Below, piece after piece: positions 44,242 through 55,963 of a DNA stretch of 64,000 nucleotides (the first letter of the stretch is position 1; every line of letters starts with the position of its first letter). The DNA is from Edaphochlamys debaryana (Eukaryota; Chlorophyta; Chlorophyceae; Chlamydomonadales). Where the stretch lies: NCBI GenBank assembly GCA_016858145.1, contig JAEHOE010000010.1:558001-622000 (forward strand), written 5' to 3'. The position numbers and the translations under genes are program-made. A model generated the notes under the pieces. It was not told where the DNA came from. It did not search any database and saw nothing but the letters and a program-made list of their open reading frames with translations.

Positions 44242-45375
44242 TCTTGTTTACACACTGTCAACGTTTCTTACATCGAGTGCTGCAGAGAGTGCATTATGAG
44301 ATAGCATACAGCTTTGAGCGACCGGGCGCAAGGTCGTGGGAGTTGGGGATAGATGGTCGAGAGGGCTACGGAACTAATGGCAGCGTTGACCGTGCCGCGA
44401 GCTGGGCCGTGCCTCCTGAGCTGATACTGCTGTGTGGCCATTTGGCATATGTCGTCATATTGCTTTCGAGTGTCCGTGGCGCCCGCCAGTTGACCGACAC
44501 GCATGCCCCGCAGCCCTGCCCGGCCCTGCACTGCCCCCCTCCCGCCCCTCCCTTCCCCGCCTCAACCAGTGTCCCAAGCCTTCCCTGTTGCTCCTGAGGG
44601 TGAGGGCTGGATGAAGTACGGGTTCTGACGGGGGTGCGGTAGGGTGTCCGTGTAACAGGGCCAACTGCGGTCTATGGCCTGGATAGCCAGGCGGGGACAA
44701 GCCCCAGGGTGGCGACCCCCTAGCAGTGGTTCAACGACCTACAGTTGGCTGTTGCTAGGGTGGTGCTGGTATGGGAGGGCCATACCCGGTAGGTGGCGCT
44801 ACACGCTTAACCTCTCTCAGCCTCGGCTCGGAGCTGGTTCCTATTGTAACATCGCATCCTGTTGCTCCGGACATTCCCCACCCCTGCCCCGCATGCAGAC
44901 ATTTCTGCATGGGCCGAAGAGATGGAAGAGAAGGGCGGGCAGGTGCGGGTTTGGACTCAGTTGCAGTGCAGGTCATGGCTCAGAGCGGCCCCGGGGGTGC
45001 GGGGGGTCCGCACAGCCCTGTTAGCTGTTCTCGACTTTCAGCTCCAACGTCGTCGCCCCTACCACTCCCGCTCAGACATGAGCCATACTGATGATTAATT
45101 GTATGCAACACAGCACCCTGCCGTACGACCTGCCGTACAGGATGCCGGCGGAGGCTCGCAGTGTGCCCGCACACACTGCCTAGGAGCTTGCCATCCACGA
45201 CAAGCGAGACTGAGAGACAAGCGAGGAGCCCGCGAGCAAGCAACCCGAATTTGCTCACAAGCCCGCCCTCCCAAACACCTCACCCGTGAGCAACCCGTGA
45301 GCGCACATAATTTACACAGCTTAAGCTTCTGACCGTTGAAGGCCGCGCTGGAGCAGTGGCGCTCGCGCGGACATC
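44242..45375. promoter_or_regulatory. Divergent intergenic region holding a LINE 3' end
   Basis: Separates the minus-strand coiled-coil gene from the plus-strand 262-aa gene. It must contain both promoters. Apart from the LINE 3' end at 44714-44858 I see no feature; the bases up to 45375 lack coding signal. Confidence 0.4.
44714..44858 (+). mobile_element. 3' end of a second, heavily truncated LINE of the same family
   Basis: It aligns with the 3' end of the LINE at 15667-16352 read on its own strand: CGACC(CC)CTAGCA, ACGACC, then GGTAGGTGGCGCT, GGTTCCT and the terminal TGTAACATCGCATC (copy A: TGTAACCATCGCATC). The copy is diverged and shows no coding part; its 5' limit may lie further upstream. 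Confidence 0.6.
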
Positions 45376-47178
45376 ATGGCTAAAGTTGACGGGCTGAGCA
45401 CGGTCTGGCAGCAAACAGAGAACGATGTGGAGACACTGCGAGGGCACATACAATCGGTGAGCGAACTGGGGCAGGGTCGGTGCTGCGTTGCCGAGCGTCC
45501 CTGGGCAAACTCCACCTTGCGGTGCCCGCTGTCCGAGGGACTCCCTACGCTTGCTCACCCCCACGCGGACTCCCCGCCGCGTCTCCCCTTGACCAAGCAG
45601 CCATTTCCCGAGGCACGGCCTGACGCTTGCTAGGGTACCCTGTCCCTATCACCGGGGGTACCCAGGCAAACACACTTTCCAGACTCCGCTTCCGCACGGA
45701 CGTCCAGTTTCGCAAAGCAGGCCCCGCCCTCCCCCCTGCCCAACCTTCGCGCAGGTAGTACAAGGTACCGATGAAGAGAGCGAGAAGGCGGCCCTGGAGT
45801 CCATGCGCGCGCTGCTGAGCCGCGTCAAGATGTTCGCGGCGCTCGCGCGCCAGGCCTCCAATGAGCAGGAGAAGCAGCACACGCGGAACCCCTCCGTGAC
45901 ACCCCCCACGACCGCCGCCAATGCGGCCAGCACGGCGGCCGCGGCCGCGGCCGCGCAGCAGCGCGCGGCGCTACAAGCGACGGCACGGCGGCAGCAAGCG
46001 GCGGTTGCGGTCAAGACGGCGGGGACGTCCTCCACGGTGGCTCACCAGCAGGCGGCGGCGGCAGGGGCGGCGGCCATGGCCGCAGCAGCGGCGGCGGCGG
46101 CGCGGCCAGCGGCCGCGGGAGGGGCGCGGCCGGCGGCATACGTGTACGGCGCGCCGGCAGGGTACGCTCCGGTGCAGGTGAGCTGCGCTTGCGCGCGGGG
46201 TTTTGTGATAAGAACGGCATCTAGCTGCAGCCGCCGTGCTTGGGTTATGAAACATACGGGGTGGTGCACCTCGCGAGGTGCGTCCTGGACGCTTCGTTTG
46301 TTACAAGGGCCGCAACAGGCTCAGGGCCGATTGAGCTGTACAAATGGGTTACCGTAACAGCAAGCTCGCCGGGGTCGTGCTCTCAGGCGGCTCTGGGGCA
46401 GCCTGAATTCTCCCCACTCTGCCTCGTGCGTCTCCCCCCCCCTCAGGTGCAAACCATGCGCCCTGCCATGTTCAATCCACGTGCGTTGGGGAGCAGGGGG
46501 GCCGGGGGCCGGGGTCAGGCCGAGTGCGTGGGCCCCCGAGGGGGGCAGGGAGGGCATGTGGCGAGGCAAGCCGACGCGTGGCTTCGGGCTCGGCCGTAGA
46601 TCTAGCGCCCGGGGTGAAACTGGCGGCTCATCCCTGCCCAACCCGAATCCTCCGCACATCCGCATGCTTGTCCCAAGCTCCACTGGGCCATCCTCTGGGT
46701 TCTCTACCTCCTGCCCTTGCGCTGCAGTGATGAATCCCTACGGGGTTATGACGGCCGGCGCTCCCGCTCAGGCAGCGGTGCCCTTCAACGCCGCACAGCT
46801 GGCGACGGCGGCGCAGCAGGCGGCGGCGCTCCAAAACCACCTGCGGCAGCACGCGTCGCAGCAGCAGATGGCGGCGGCAGTGGCGCGGCCGGCGGCGCCG
46901 CCAGCGCAGGCGGCCGCGGCGGCGGCGGGGAGGCCTGCCGCTCCCGGAGGTGAGCTCGCTGGACCTCGGGAGGGGGGTGAGGAGGGGCGAGAGAGGGTAG
47001 CGGGTTAGAGGGGACGGGGATGACTGCCCGCCTCGGTGAGGTGGAGGTGAGGGGGAGAGCGTATGGTGAAGGAGAGTGCAGGCACGATGTTTATGAAGCT
47101 GTTCCTCCCTTGCCTTGCCTTGCCTTGCCTTGCCTTGCCTTGCGCGCAGGGGCGCCGGCGCCGCAGGCACCTCGGTAG
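45376..47178 (+). CDS. Ala/Gln-rich 262-aa protein, function unknown
   Basis: Five exons close in frame: 45376-45456, 45755-46177, 46447-46480, 46728-46949, 47150-47178. The first ~60 residues are non-repetitive and helical (MAKVDGLSTVWQQTENDVET, then VVQGTDEESEKAALESMRAL, LSRVKMFAALARQASNEQEK); this is the only part likely to fold. The remainder is Ala/Gln-rich (AAAAAAAQQRAALQATARRQ, QAAALQNHLRQHASQQQMAA) with tyrosine/proline islands (YVYGAPAGYAPVQ, MNPYGVMTAG). Such composition is common in transcriptional co-regulators and RNA-binding condensate proteins, but no domain is recognised. It lies upstream of and in the same direction as the YchF gene. Confidence 0.7.
47108..47143 (+). repeat. 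(CCTTG)n microsatellite in the last intron's polypyrimidine tract
   Basis: About seven perfect CCTTG units immediately upstream of the GCGCAG acceptor at 47149, so the repeat itself serves as the polypyrimidine tract of the last intron of the 262-aa protein gene. Confidence 0.85.
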
Positions 47179-47820
47179 CGGCTGCGGAGGCGAGCGGCAT
47201 CACGCGCCGTGGCGGGAGACCGGGGCCGGAGAGGCCAGGAGAGCGGAGGGTTTTGGGGCGGCCATTGAGCCGGGTGCTGCACCCAGCAGGAAGGTTGAAT
47301 TCCTCACAGGTGCGGAGGGGCTAGCTTCGGGCGCTGGATTCCGCTGGTGATGGATGCAGGGCTGGGTGCGAGTTGGAACCTAGTGGCGAGGAGTCGTACA
47401 TGCAGGGTACCGAGCACGGAGCAAGGTCGGGATTCTGGATGGGATATCGGAATGCAGGTTTGGCAAGGACGCGGACGCGGAAGGGGTTGACAAGGGACGG
47501 GCTTACGCTGAAAGCTGGAAGCGGCGGCAAGAGTGTGTCCTTGTTGGGTTGGTGAGAGGAGTGACGGAGAGGGCCCGACGGGGGCAAACCGTGTGCCGTG
47601 TGTGGCGGATCCCGAAGTGCGATGCCGCTCGCACGGCCCCGGGCGATTTGGGCCGGCCGCTCGACTGGAGAAGGTACTTTCGGCAACTTGAGCGGCCGTA
47701 ACTGCTCTAGTGTTTGCTTTGATTCCCAGCCCCATTGGGTCGTCGCTACCCGTCGCAAGCTTGCACCAAGCCACACGTCGCTGTGACTCTTTTGCCCTCT
47801 TAACTTATCAGCACGTAGCG
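47179..47820. other. 3' flank of the 262-aa gene and promoter of the YchF gene
   Basis: 642 bases without a coding exon. No TGTAA was seen on the plus strand. The YchF promoter must lie in the 3' part; no TATA-like element is clear. Confidence 0.4.
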
Positions 47821-50800
47821 ATGGCTGTTCGGATGTGCCGCGCGGTCGGGTCTGCCGCCGGTCGGGGGCTATTCCAGCGTGTGGCGATTAGCCGCGCTAC
47901 CGTCTTCGCCCGCCCTGGCCAGTGCTCGCGCACCTTCAGGTCAGGAGGTGGCTGGCAGGCGTGCGTGAGGCTCTCTGGGCAAGAGCGATGGTCATGCGCC
48001 GCTCGCGGCCAACAAGCATTCTCAGCCATACACGGTTTCGCACGTCTGTATCTGCATTCAAGTCATAATCCTACTTGGAGGACACGGCACGGGGGCCAGA
48101 CTACGTGCGGGACGAGTGGTCGGCAAGTGTGCGGACGCCATCCCCAGGCCCGAGCCAGCGCTGCGGCTGGCGTGCACCACGTCTGTCGCCTACATCTAGC
48201 CTCAGCGTGATGCGTCATACTCATGCCTGCCACCAACCCTTGCCCTTACCGACCCATCCATCCGTTCTGATGTCCCCTCGTGCACAGGACCACCACTGTC
48301 GCGGCCCTGCAGGCCGGCATCGTGGGTCTGCCCAACGTTGGCAAGGTGGGGTGTGCCGGGGAGCCCTGCGACCGCAGAGGCTGGGTAGATGCCTGAAGGG
48401 GCGTGGCGTGTGTCTCAGGGGCGAGCGGGCAAGGGTGGTCTGGATGCTTCTAGGTTTGTCCCCAATGGATTGCGCTCGTGGCGTGTTGGAGCCCGTCGAC
48501 GGATTGGTCAGTTGTAGAACTGCGAAGGTTATGCGTTGAGTCTGGTTCGCCTCAGGGTCACAGCGTGGGGCCACAGTCGCTGCAGAGCTCCGGGTCGTGG
48601 TCCCCCGCGCTGGCCCGGCTTGTCTCGCATCCCCTCTCTGCGGGGACACAGCACCGCTAGGCACGCCAACGTCCGACTGGGCAGCCAAGCAGGGAGGGGG
48701 GAGCAGGGCCAGGACGCAGCGGCTGCTGCGGCGGCGGCCACGCGCCCTCAACCCCGAGCTCCTGCACCGTTCCTCCCCCCCTCCACCCCCCCCCACCCCT
48801 CCCACCCCCCTCCAACCCCCTCACCCCCCCAACTCCCCCAGTCCACCCTGTTCAATGCGCTGGTGGAGAACGGCAAGGCGCAGGCCGCCAACTTCCCCTT
48901 CTGCACCATCGAGCCCAACGTGGGCATCGTGCAGGTGGGGGGGAGCGGGGAAGTGGGGGGAATGGGAAGAGGGGATGATTGCTCGACAAGGGTGGCTGCC
49001 TGAAGGCAGGAAAAGGGCTGAGCCCCGTGGTCCCCCCCAGGGGGCCCAATGTTCGAGTCTGGCTCCGTATAGCCCCCAACCCCCTCCACCACCAGCCCGC
49101 ACCACGGCACGCACGAATGTGCCGATGCGCCGATGAGCGGGGTCGATAAGTTTCCCTCATGCTCTCAATGTGATAGGGATTAGCGATAGGGATAATGAAA
49201 CTAAAGCTTGTGGCATCGCGGGATATGCGTGAATCGCCCGAGAGCCTGACGGCGGGGGCTCAGCTCGAAAACGTGGCGAGCGAAGGGAGAGAGGGGGAGC
49301 ATGAGGGGAGACGGGGAGGGCAGGCGGGAGGGGGCAGGGGTATTTCGTCTTTGCCCTCCCGACGGCGCACTGTATCCACCTCTCCACCCCATTTCTTCCC
49401 CTCCACCCCCACACACCAGGTTGAGGACCCCCGCCTGCAGACGCTGAGCTCTATCTCTGGTTCCAAGGAGATCGTGAGCCGGGGCAGGGGGAGGCGGGGC
49501 AGGGGGGGGACGGGGGCAGGGGGCAGGCGGGTGGAGGGCAGCCGGCTGGGGGCCCAGGCGGGTGGGGGACAGGCGGATGATGGGCCGGGGGACCGCGGGC
49601 ATGGGAAGTCAGGTCGAAGCAGGTCCTGGCACGAAGGGACCGCGTCAAAGGTGGTACTGGACTGCTGCCTGGCGCACACGCCCCGTGGCTCACCTTCTGA
49701 CACCCCGCCCCGGCCCGCCCCTCCCCGCCCCCCGCCTCCAGATCCCCGCCACCGTGGAGTTCGTGGACATTGCGGGCCTGGTCAAGGGCGCCTCCAAGGG
49801 CGAGGGCATGGGCAACCAGTTCCTGTCCAACATCCGCAACACGGACGCCATCTGCCAGGTGGGGGGGGGGCGGGGATGCGGGGAGCGGGGAGCGGGGGAG
49901 CGGGGGTTCCAGTGAACGGACACGGGGTGGCGGGGAGCGGGGAGCTGCGGGACAGAAGACTAACAACGCCGGGGAGGTTCTCAGTGGTGGGATGGAGGTT
50001 CCGTCAACTTGGGTGTCGTTTGAGCCGCTCTCCGCGGCCCCCTCCGTGTTCCCTCCAGGTGGTCCGCTGCTTCGAGGACGATGACGTCATCCACGTGGCC
50101 GGCAAGGTGGGGGCTGAGAGAGGAGGGGGCACGGGGGGCCAGCGGGGGAGCCTGGAGGCGCGTATGCTACGGGCTCCGCGGGAAGGGCCGAGCGGCAGGG
50201 TCGAGCGGGGCGAAGCCGGGCCGAGAGGGCCAGAGGACGCCGCGGCTACAACAAGCCGCAGGAGGTTCCCTACAGGTTCAGAACGCGTGCGATTTCTCCC
50301 TCCCTCCCTCGTCGCCCTGGCCGCCCAGGTCGACCCGCTGGACGACATTGACGTCATCAACCTGGAGCTGGCCCTGGCCGACCTGGACGTCGTGTCCAAG
50401 CGCCAGGACCGCCTGAAGAAGGGTGCGTGGGGGGCTTCCCTGAGCGGCTTACTGGATGCCGTGGTGGCTGGGGGCCTAGCACGGACTCTGCTCACCTCCG
50501 AGCGCGGCTCGCTGGATCGTCACTTGAAGTGGAGGGCAGCAGTCATGTGTGCGAATGCCGAGAGGGAACCGGTCTAGGTCAATGAACAGGGCGGGGCGGC
50601 ATGCCAAACCGCGGCATGGGCTCCGCGGCAGCCCGGCCGGGCGGTGAAAACGCTACACAGGGGCTCAGGAAGGCCGCGGGGGGCACCTTTTGATACCGGG
50701 CCCGGCCCCGTCCGGCTCCCCAGACCACCTACACTCGTGCAGTCACCTGTCTCTTCACATCTGAGCATCTCCTCTGCTTATGTTTCACCCCACAGGCAAG

Positions 50801-52677
50801 AAGACCTCTGAGCAGGCGGAGAAGGACGAGGTGGAGCTGGCGGCGCTGGACAAGATCCAGGTGGCGCTGGAGGCGGGCAAGGGGGCGCGCAGCGCGGTGA
50901 GAGGGGGGGCTGCGACGGGGGCCTCGGGGGGTGGGGGACAGGTGCGGGGTGGGCAGGGGCGCACGGGGAAGGTTGACCGACATGGCAGGGGCAGCAGGCG
51001 GAGCCAACCACGAGACGAGGCGCAGGCACGGGGCAAGCACCCGTTGCCCGGCCATACCCACGCGGACACCATTGGGCCCCCTCCCCACCCCCCTCATCAT
51101 TTGGCTGGTGGCCGGTGCTGCCCCTACCCCCCCCCCAGGTCCTGACCAAGGACGAGGCGCTGTCGGTCAAGTCTCTGGGCCTGATGACGCTCAAGCCCAT
51201 CATCTACGCCGCCAACGTCATGGAGGACGACCTGGCCAACCAGGGCGCGGAGAACAAGCACGTGCAGGTGCGCGGCGTGCACGTGTGATTAGGGCTGCTC
51301 GTGTAAGCCAGGGAGGCGTAGGCGCGGCGGAAAGCTGGCCGGTTCTGTAGTGCAGAACCGAATGCCCGAGAACCCGAGTCACGTCACAGGGGGTCTCCTT
51401 GCTGAGGTGCCAACTACATAATAGGACGATCTGGGCCGATGTGCTGACATGCTGACACCAGCATCGCTGCCATCATCCCGCTCGTGCCTCTTATCCCCTT
51501 CCCGCAGGCGCTCCGCAAGCGCGCCGCCGAGGAGGGCGTCCAGGTGCGCACTGTGCGGGGTTACCGGCACTGGATGCCGGCGTCGGGGGCTGGGATCGGA
51601 AATCTGGGCTGCCGCATGCGGGGCCTGCTGCGCGCATCGTGCTGCGGATCAAGACGGGGCCAAGGGTGAGGGGAGTAGAACGGAGCAAGGCGGGTTACCC
51701 CGATGCACACCCGCTGCTAACCCAAACCCAACCCGCCAACCGCTCACCGCCAGGTGGTGGTGGTTAGCGCCAAGGTGGAGGCGGAGCTGAACGAGCTGCC
51801 CAAGGAGGAGGCGCGCGAGTGGCTCGAGTCCCTGGGCGTCAAGGACGGCGGGCTGTCGTCGCTGGTGCGCGCCACGTACTCCACCCTGGGGCTGCAGACC
51901 TACTTCACCACCGGTGCGGCGGCAAAGGAGGAAGGGGCGGGGGGAAGCGTGGCAGGGGGCGAGGGGTGAGGAAGTGCGGCAGGACGTGAGGTCCGTGCTC
52001 TCATTCCCTCTTTCATCATTTTAACCCGCCAGGCGAGAAGGAGACGCGCGCCTGGACCATCCGCAAGGGCTTCACAGCGCCCCAGGCGGCGGGCGTGATC
52101 CACACGGACTTCGAGAAGGTGGGGCGGTGGGCTGGAGGTAGCGGGAGGGGGGCCACAACCCAGCCTCTTCAGCGAGTTTGGCCACTGACTACCTAGCCTC
52201 AAGGTGTTGAAGGGGTCCTTGCAAACCTGGCCGCCATGACTAGCCTCAAGGAGGGTCGAGCGGGTAGAGGATGGGAGGGCAGGGTGCGATGGCACACGCA
52301 GTCGGAGGGGGTATCGGGCCTGATGTCCAACTGTCCATGGGACGGCGTGCCTCAGGCGCCAGCCGTACCGGTACTCGTTTTCGCTTCACTGGACACACGT
52401 CCCTTTGGCCCACGGCCCGTATGGGAGTTCACGGCTGATGCCCTTGTCCGTGTAACAACAACAACAGACGCTTACCGCGGCCTCTTGACCTCCTCTCCCG
52501 TCATTGCTGTCTTTCCTGTCGCCGCAGGGCTTCATCCGCGCCGAGACCGTGGCGTTCGACGACTACGTCAAGTACAAGGGGACGGGGGGCGCCAAGGAGG
52601 CGGGCGTGCTGCGGCTGGAGGGCAAGGAGTACATTGTGCAGGAGGGCGACGTGCTGCTGTTCCGCTTCAACGTCTAA
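47821..52677 (+). CDS. YchF/OLA1-type P-loop ATPase, probably organelle-targeted
   Basis: Obg-related ATPase that associates with ribosomes and stress responses. Thirteen exons close in frame to 414 aa: 47821-47939, 48288-48345, 48842-48934, 49420-49473, 49742-49858, 50059-50106, 50329-50422, 50796-50896, 51139-51267, 51508-51543, 51754-51913, 52033-52118, 52528-52677. Residues 1-45 are Arg/Ala-rich with no acids ([20 protein letters not shown]), a mitochondrial or plastid presequence. The core has Walker A GLPNVGKS (53-60), [12 protein letters not shown], switch [12 protein letters not shown] (Asp117) and NVME (Asn254-Glu257) in place of NKxD, the YchF change that favours ATP over GTP. A helical insert ([20 protein letters not shown]) and a C-terminal TGS domain ([20 protein letters not shown]...[11 protein letters not shown]) complete it. 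Length equals bacterial YchF (~363) plus the leader. It is a housekeeping gene of bacterial type. Confidence 0.95.
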
Positions 52678-53000
52678 GCATGACACCTCGTGCCGTAGCA
52701 TGTGTTCAGGCGTGAAGACTTCGGGAGGTCGGGCGGAAACGTGAAATGAGTTGGGGCGTTGGAGTGCGTGGGCGTGGGAGGAGGGCGCCAAGAAGCGCGG
52801 CCGGTTTTAGTGCGGTTGAGGCGGCACGGACGTAGCCGGCGCACAGTGCGATGCGGGCCCGCTCTGAGTGGTGTGAGGCTGCACACGAGTGGATGGACGG
52901 ACGACGAGGGAGTGGGAGCGGGCACAGCGGGGCGCTGGACGTGAACTGGGTTGTTGACCACAAGGCGGGGCATTCGTGAGCTGACGTGCGATATCGTCAT

Positions 53001-53016
53001 GGCTAGTATACTAGCC
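53001..53016. other. 16-bp perfect palindrome GGCTAGTATACTAGCC
   Basis: Each half is the exact reverse complement of the other with no loop. It is unusually AT-rich for the region and lies ~325 bases after the YchF stop. It may be a 3'-end hairpin or a protein-binding site. Confidence 0.6.
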
Positions 53017-53290
53017 GACTAGGAGAGCGCTGGTGAATGGAGGGGTCCGGGCATGATGCATTTGGGGAAACAGAGGGTAGGCATGCATACGACGGACTGA
53101 CTTTCGGGCCTATGAAAGACTGGAGTATAATGGCGTGAAGGCTTCGACTTTGGGGTCAAGCGCCCTCGTGCAAAGCTGACGATGGAAGTGGAGCCAATGG
53201 TGGCCTGCCCCTCCAGAGTGTCCGTAGCAGTTGGCCGTTCCACCAGCGGAGGAGCGCGGAAGAGCGCAGGGCCAATCGCTCAGAGCTCAC

Positions 53291-53295
53291 TTACA
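53291..53295 (-). terminator. Candidate TGTAA polyadenylation signal of the histone H1 gene
   Basis: Minus-strand TGTAA about 700 bases beyond the H1 stop at 53999; the nearest found. Confidence 0.3.
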
Positions 53296-53998
53296 ACAAG
53301 GCAGCCGCCAACGCAGGCGGCTGACGGCTCAGCCCCATTGACCACACGCCACATACATTGTTAGACCCGTATGGGGGCAGTGCTTTCGGCACCATAGGAA
53401 CGACGAGACCCGAGGGGGTAAGCGACGGGGTATAGTACACAACCACAAGCCCCGCCTAGAAGTCCGGGGCATGCATGGTCAGCCGCAACCCGCCGCAAGA
53501 CTTATTTGCAGCACACAACAGAAACGACGGTTAATCGATGTGGACCCCGCGCAACAGCAGCGTCAGCAAGTCGGTGTGACCTATGTACGGTCCACGGTTC
53601 ACTCCCCGAAAGCAGAATGTCCAGGCCCCAAGACCCTGACCCGAAAGGCGCCCGAGGCAAGCAAGAGTAAGGCAACCAGCAGAGCCAAAACGGTTGGTCT
53701 CGCACCAGCATTCCATCGTACACCCGTACGGCATGTGTCGTGTCCACTAGCAGCGCGTTTCAGCGCTCGCAGACATCGGCTCGTGTCCAAGCGGTTGAGT
53801 ATTCCTCCCCCCGTGCCTTCCCGCCGACGCTCCCTCTTCCCTTACGACATGACCCATCAAACAGCCCGCGGGCTGGGACGCCAATGCACGGAAACCCCCT
53901 CACATATGGCTGATCCCGCCCGGCCGCCGAGGGAGGGGGCACACTGCGCCGCAACCTGCCGTATCCCTTGCAAGGAGGCTGGTAACATTCCAACCGCC

Positions 53999-55963
53999 TC
54001 ACTTCTTGGCCGCGGCCTTCTTGGCGGGAGCCTTCTTGGCCGGCGCCGCCTTCTTGGCCGGCGTCTTCTTGGCGGGGGCGGCCTTCTTGGGGGCGGCCGC
54101 CTTCTTGGGCGCAGCGGCCTTCTTGGGCGCAGCCGCCTTCTTGGGCGCGGGCTTGGGCTTGGCGGCGGCCTTGGGCTTGGCGGCGGGCTTGGCCTTCGGA
54201 GCAGCCTTGGCCTTGGGCTTGGCGGCCTCCTGGTGGAGGGAGTGATGAGGGGGGATGGCATGGTAAGAGCGTGGGACTGGGAGTGCCACGCAGAAGTGCG
54301 AAGGCGTGGAGGCGTCCCGGCCGCCCCCTGAGGCAAACCATTGCACGCACGTTCCCACCTTCTTGGGCGCCGCCTTCTTGGCCGGCTTGGCCTTCTTCTC
54401 GGTGCCGACAACCATGCGCTCAGTGGCCTTCTTGGCGGGCGCCTTCTTCTTGGTCGGGGCGGCCTTCTTCTTGGGGGCAGCCTTGGCCTTGCCCTCGGCC
54501 TTGGGCTTGGCGGGGGCCTTGGCCTGCAGAACAACCGAAGCCGTGACGGGTAACAAAGGGCGTGTTGGGAGTGTAGCAGAGGCGGGGCCGCAGATGGTGG
54601 GGGCGCAGAGGGGGGGCAGTTGCGCGCTGGCGGAAGGTGCCAGGTGTACACGTCACCACCGTTCCGGAACGGGCCCCATGCACCGCCGCTATGCAGGGCT
54701 AGCACTAGGCACGATGCTGAGCACTAGACTGCACTCTAGTTCGCGTAGGGGGCGGGCGGCACGGCGGGGGGTGCGCGGTGAGGCTGGGGAAGCGGTTTGT
54801 GGGGGGGAGAAGGGCCGCGGGAAGGGGGGCGGGCGCGGAGGCGCAACGCACCTTCGTGGGCTTCGCCTCCGACTTGGGCTTGTCCGCCTTGGGCTTCACC
54901 TGCGGCACATAGCGACAGACGGCGACAAGTTATTCCACATTCGCGGCCGCTTCAGGCGCTTCGAACAACGCGAGGGCAGCCGTTTCCCAGCGTCTGGAGA
55001 GGCGTGAAGCAGGCCCGCAATATCGCGTCCCGCCGAGACTGCTTGATCTGGGCGGCCGTATGTTCCCCAAAAGTTAAACCCCATAGCACTACCGCAAGCT
55101 TGCGAGCTCCGCCTGCCCGTCTTGCGTCCCAAAGGAACTCGCAAACGCCAAATGAGTGCCCGAGGACCTGTCTCCGCACGCTCGGGCCATAACCCTAGCC
55201 GACGCGCACGAATGAGCTCACCACCTTGGCGGTCGAGGGCTGGCCGCCCTGCGGGAGCGGAGGCAAGGCGAACGAGGACGCACATGTCAACTCACTCTTG
55301 ACGCACTCGCCTTTCCGGGCTCGCCTGTCGTCGTGCATGCCCCCACGACATCCCTTGAAGCGCAGTCCGTGCTTAGGACGATGCCTAGCTGCCCGTCGGC
55401 GGTGTCCCGGGAGAGGTTGCCGGTTGGCTACGATTTCCGGTGCCGCTAGCTTGCCGCACACCAGCCCCTGCCCCCACAGCCCCGCGGGCGCCGAACACTT
55501 GCCTTCTTGACGACCTTCTTGAGGTCCTCGCTGAGCTTGAAGCTGTTCTTCACGCGAATCAGTTTCTGCTGCGACTCGCTGCTGTAGAGCTTGAGGAAGT
55601 GCGCGATCTTCTTCTTGTAAGCGGCGTCAGCCTCCAGGTGCTGCGGGCGTGGGTGGCAGGGCAACGGCCGCGCGAGCCGCGACGGTCAGCGCAGGAGGTT
55701 GGAACGACGAAGCGTCTGCCGCACGCTGTCACGGCATTGGCCCATACCTTTCCATACTTCTGCTCGAGGTACTTGGTGATGGCCGGCTGGGAGCTGCCGG
55801 TGCGCTCCTTGAGCGCGGCAATGGCCTCGCTTATCATGTCCAGGTATGGCGGGTGCGTCGGGGGCTTCCGCGGCTTGGCGGCCTTGGGCGCAGCAGCCTT
55901 CTTAGGGGTCGCGCCCTTCTTGGGCGAGGTCGGGGCAGCGGGGGCGTCGGCAGCGTCAGTCAT
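53999..55963 (-). CDS. Linker histone H1
   Basis: Binds linker DNA at the nucleosome dyad and compacts chromatin. Six exons close in frame to 274 aa: 55748-55963, 55503-55640, 55222-55248, 54852-54899, 54359-54523, 53999-54229. The start ATG at 55963 gives MTDAADAPAAPTSPKKGATP, a short basic N-tail. The winged-helix globular domain spans residues ~36-118 (PPYLDMISEAIAALKERTGS, SQPAITKYLEQKYGK, then HFLKLYSSESQQKLIRVKNS and FKLSEDLKKVVKK). The C-tail is Lys/Ala/Pro-rich with PKK and AKP repeats (KKAAAPKKAAAPKKAAAPKK), typical of H1. The start of the tail is encoded by two tiny exons (27 and 48 bases). The intron after 55503 uses a GC donor (AAG/gcaagt). Being intron-containing, it is likely a polyadenylated, replication-independent type. 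A broken copy lies at 57.2-57.8 kb. Confidence 0.95.

Larger units (their letters stand above)
52678..53998. other. Convergent intergenic region between the YchF (+) and histone H1 (-) genes
   Basis: Holds the 3' UTRs of both genes. A perfect 16-bp palindrome lies at 53001-53016 and a minus-strand TGTAA at 53291. No coding signal. Confidence 0.5.

Noticed and set aside
49195..50577. 460-codon open frame on the plus strand
   Set aside because: It reads across introns of the YchF gene; real coding is limited to exons with clear splice sites and family motifs.
53471..54331. Gly/Leu-rich open frame opposite the histone H1 C-tail
   Set aside because: The repeats are the reverse complement of the H1 Lys/Ala codons; no independent evidence for a gene.
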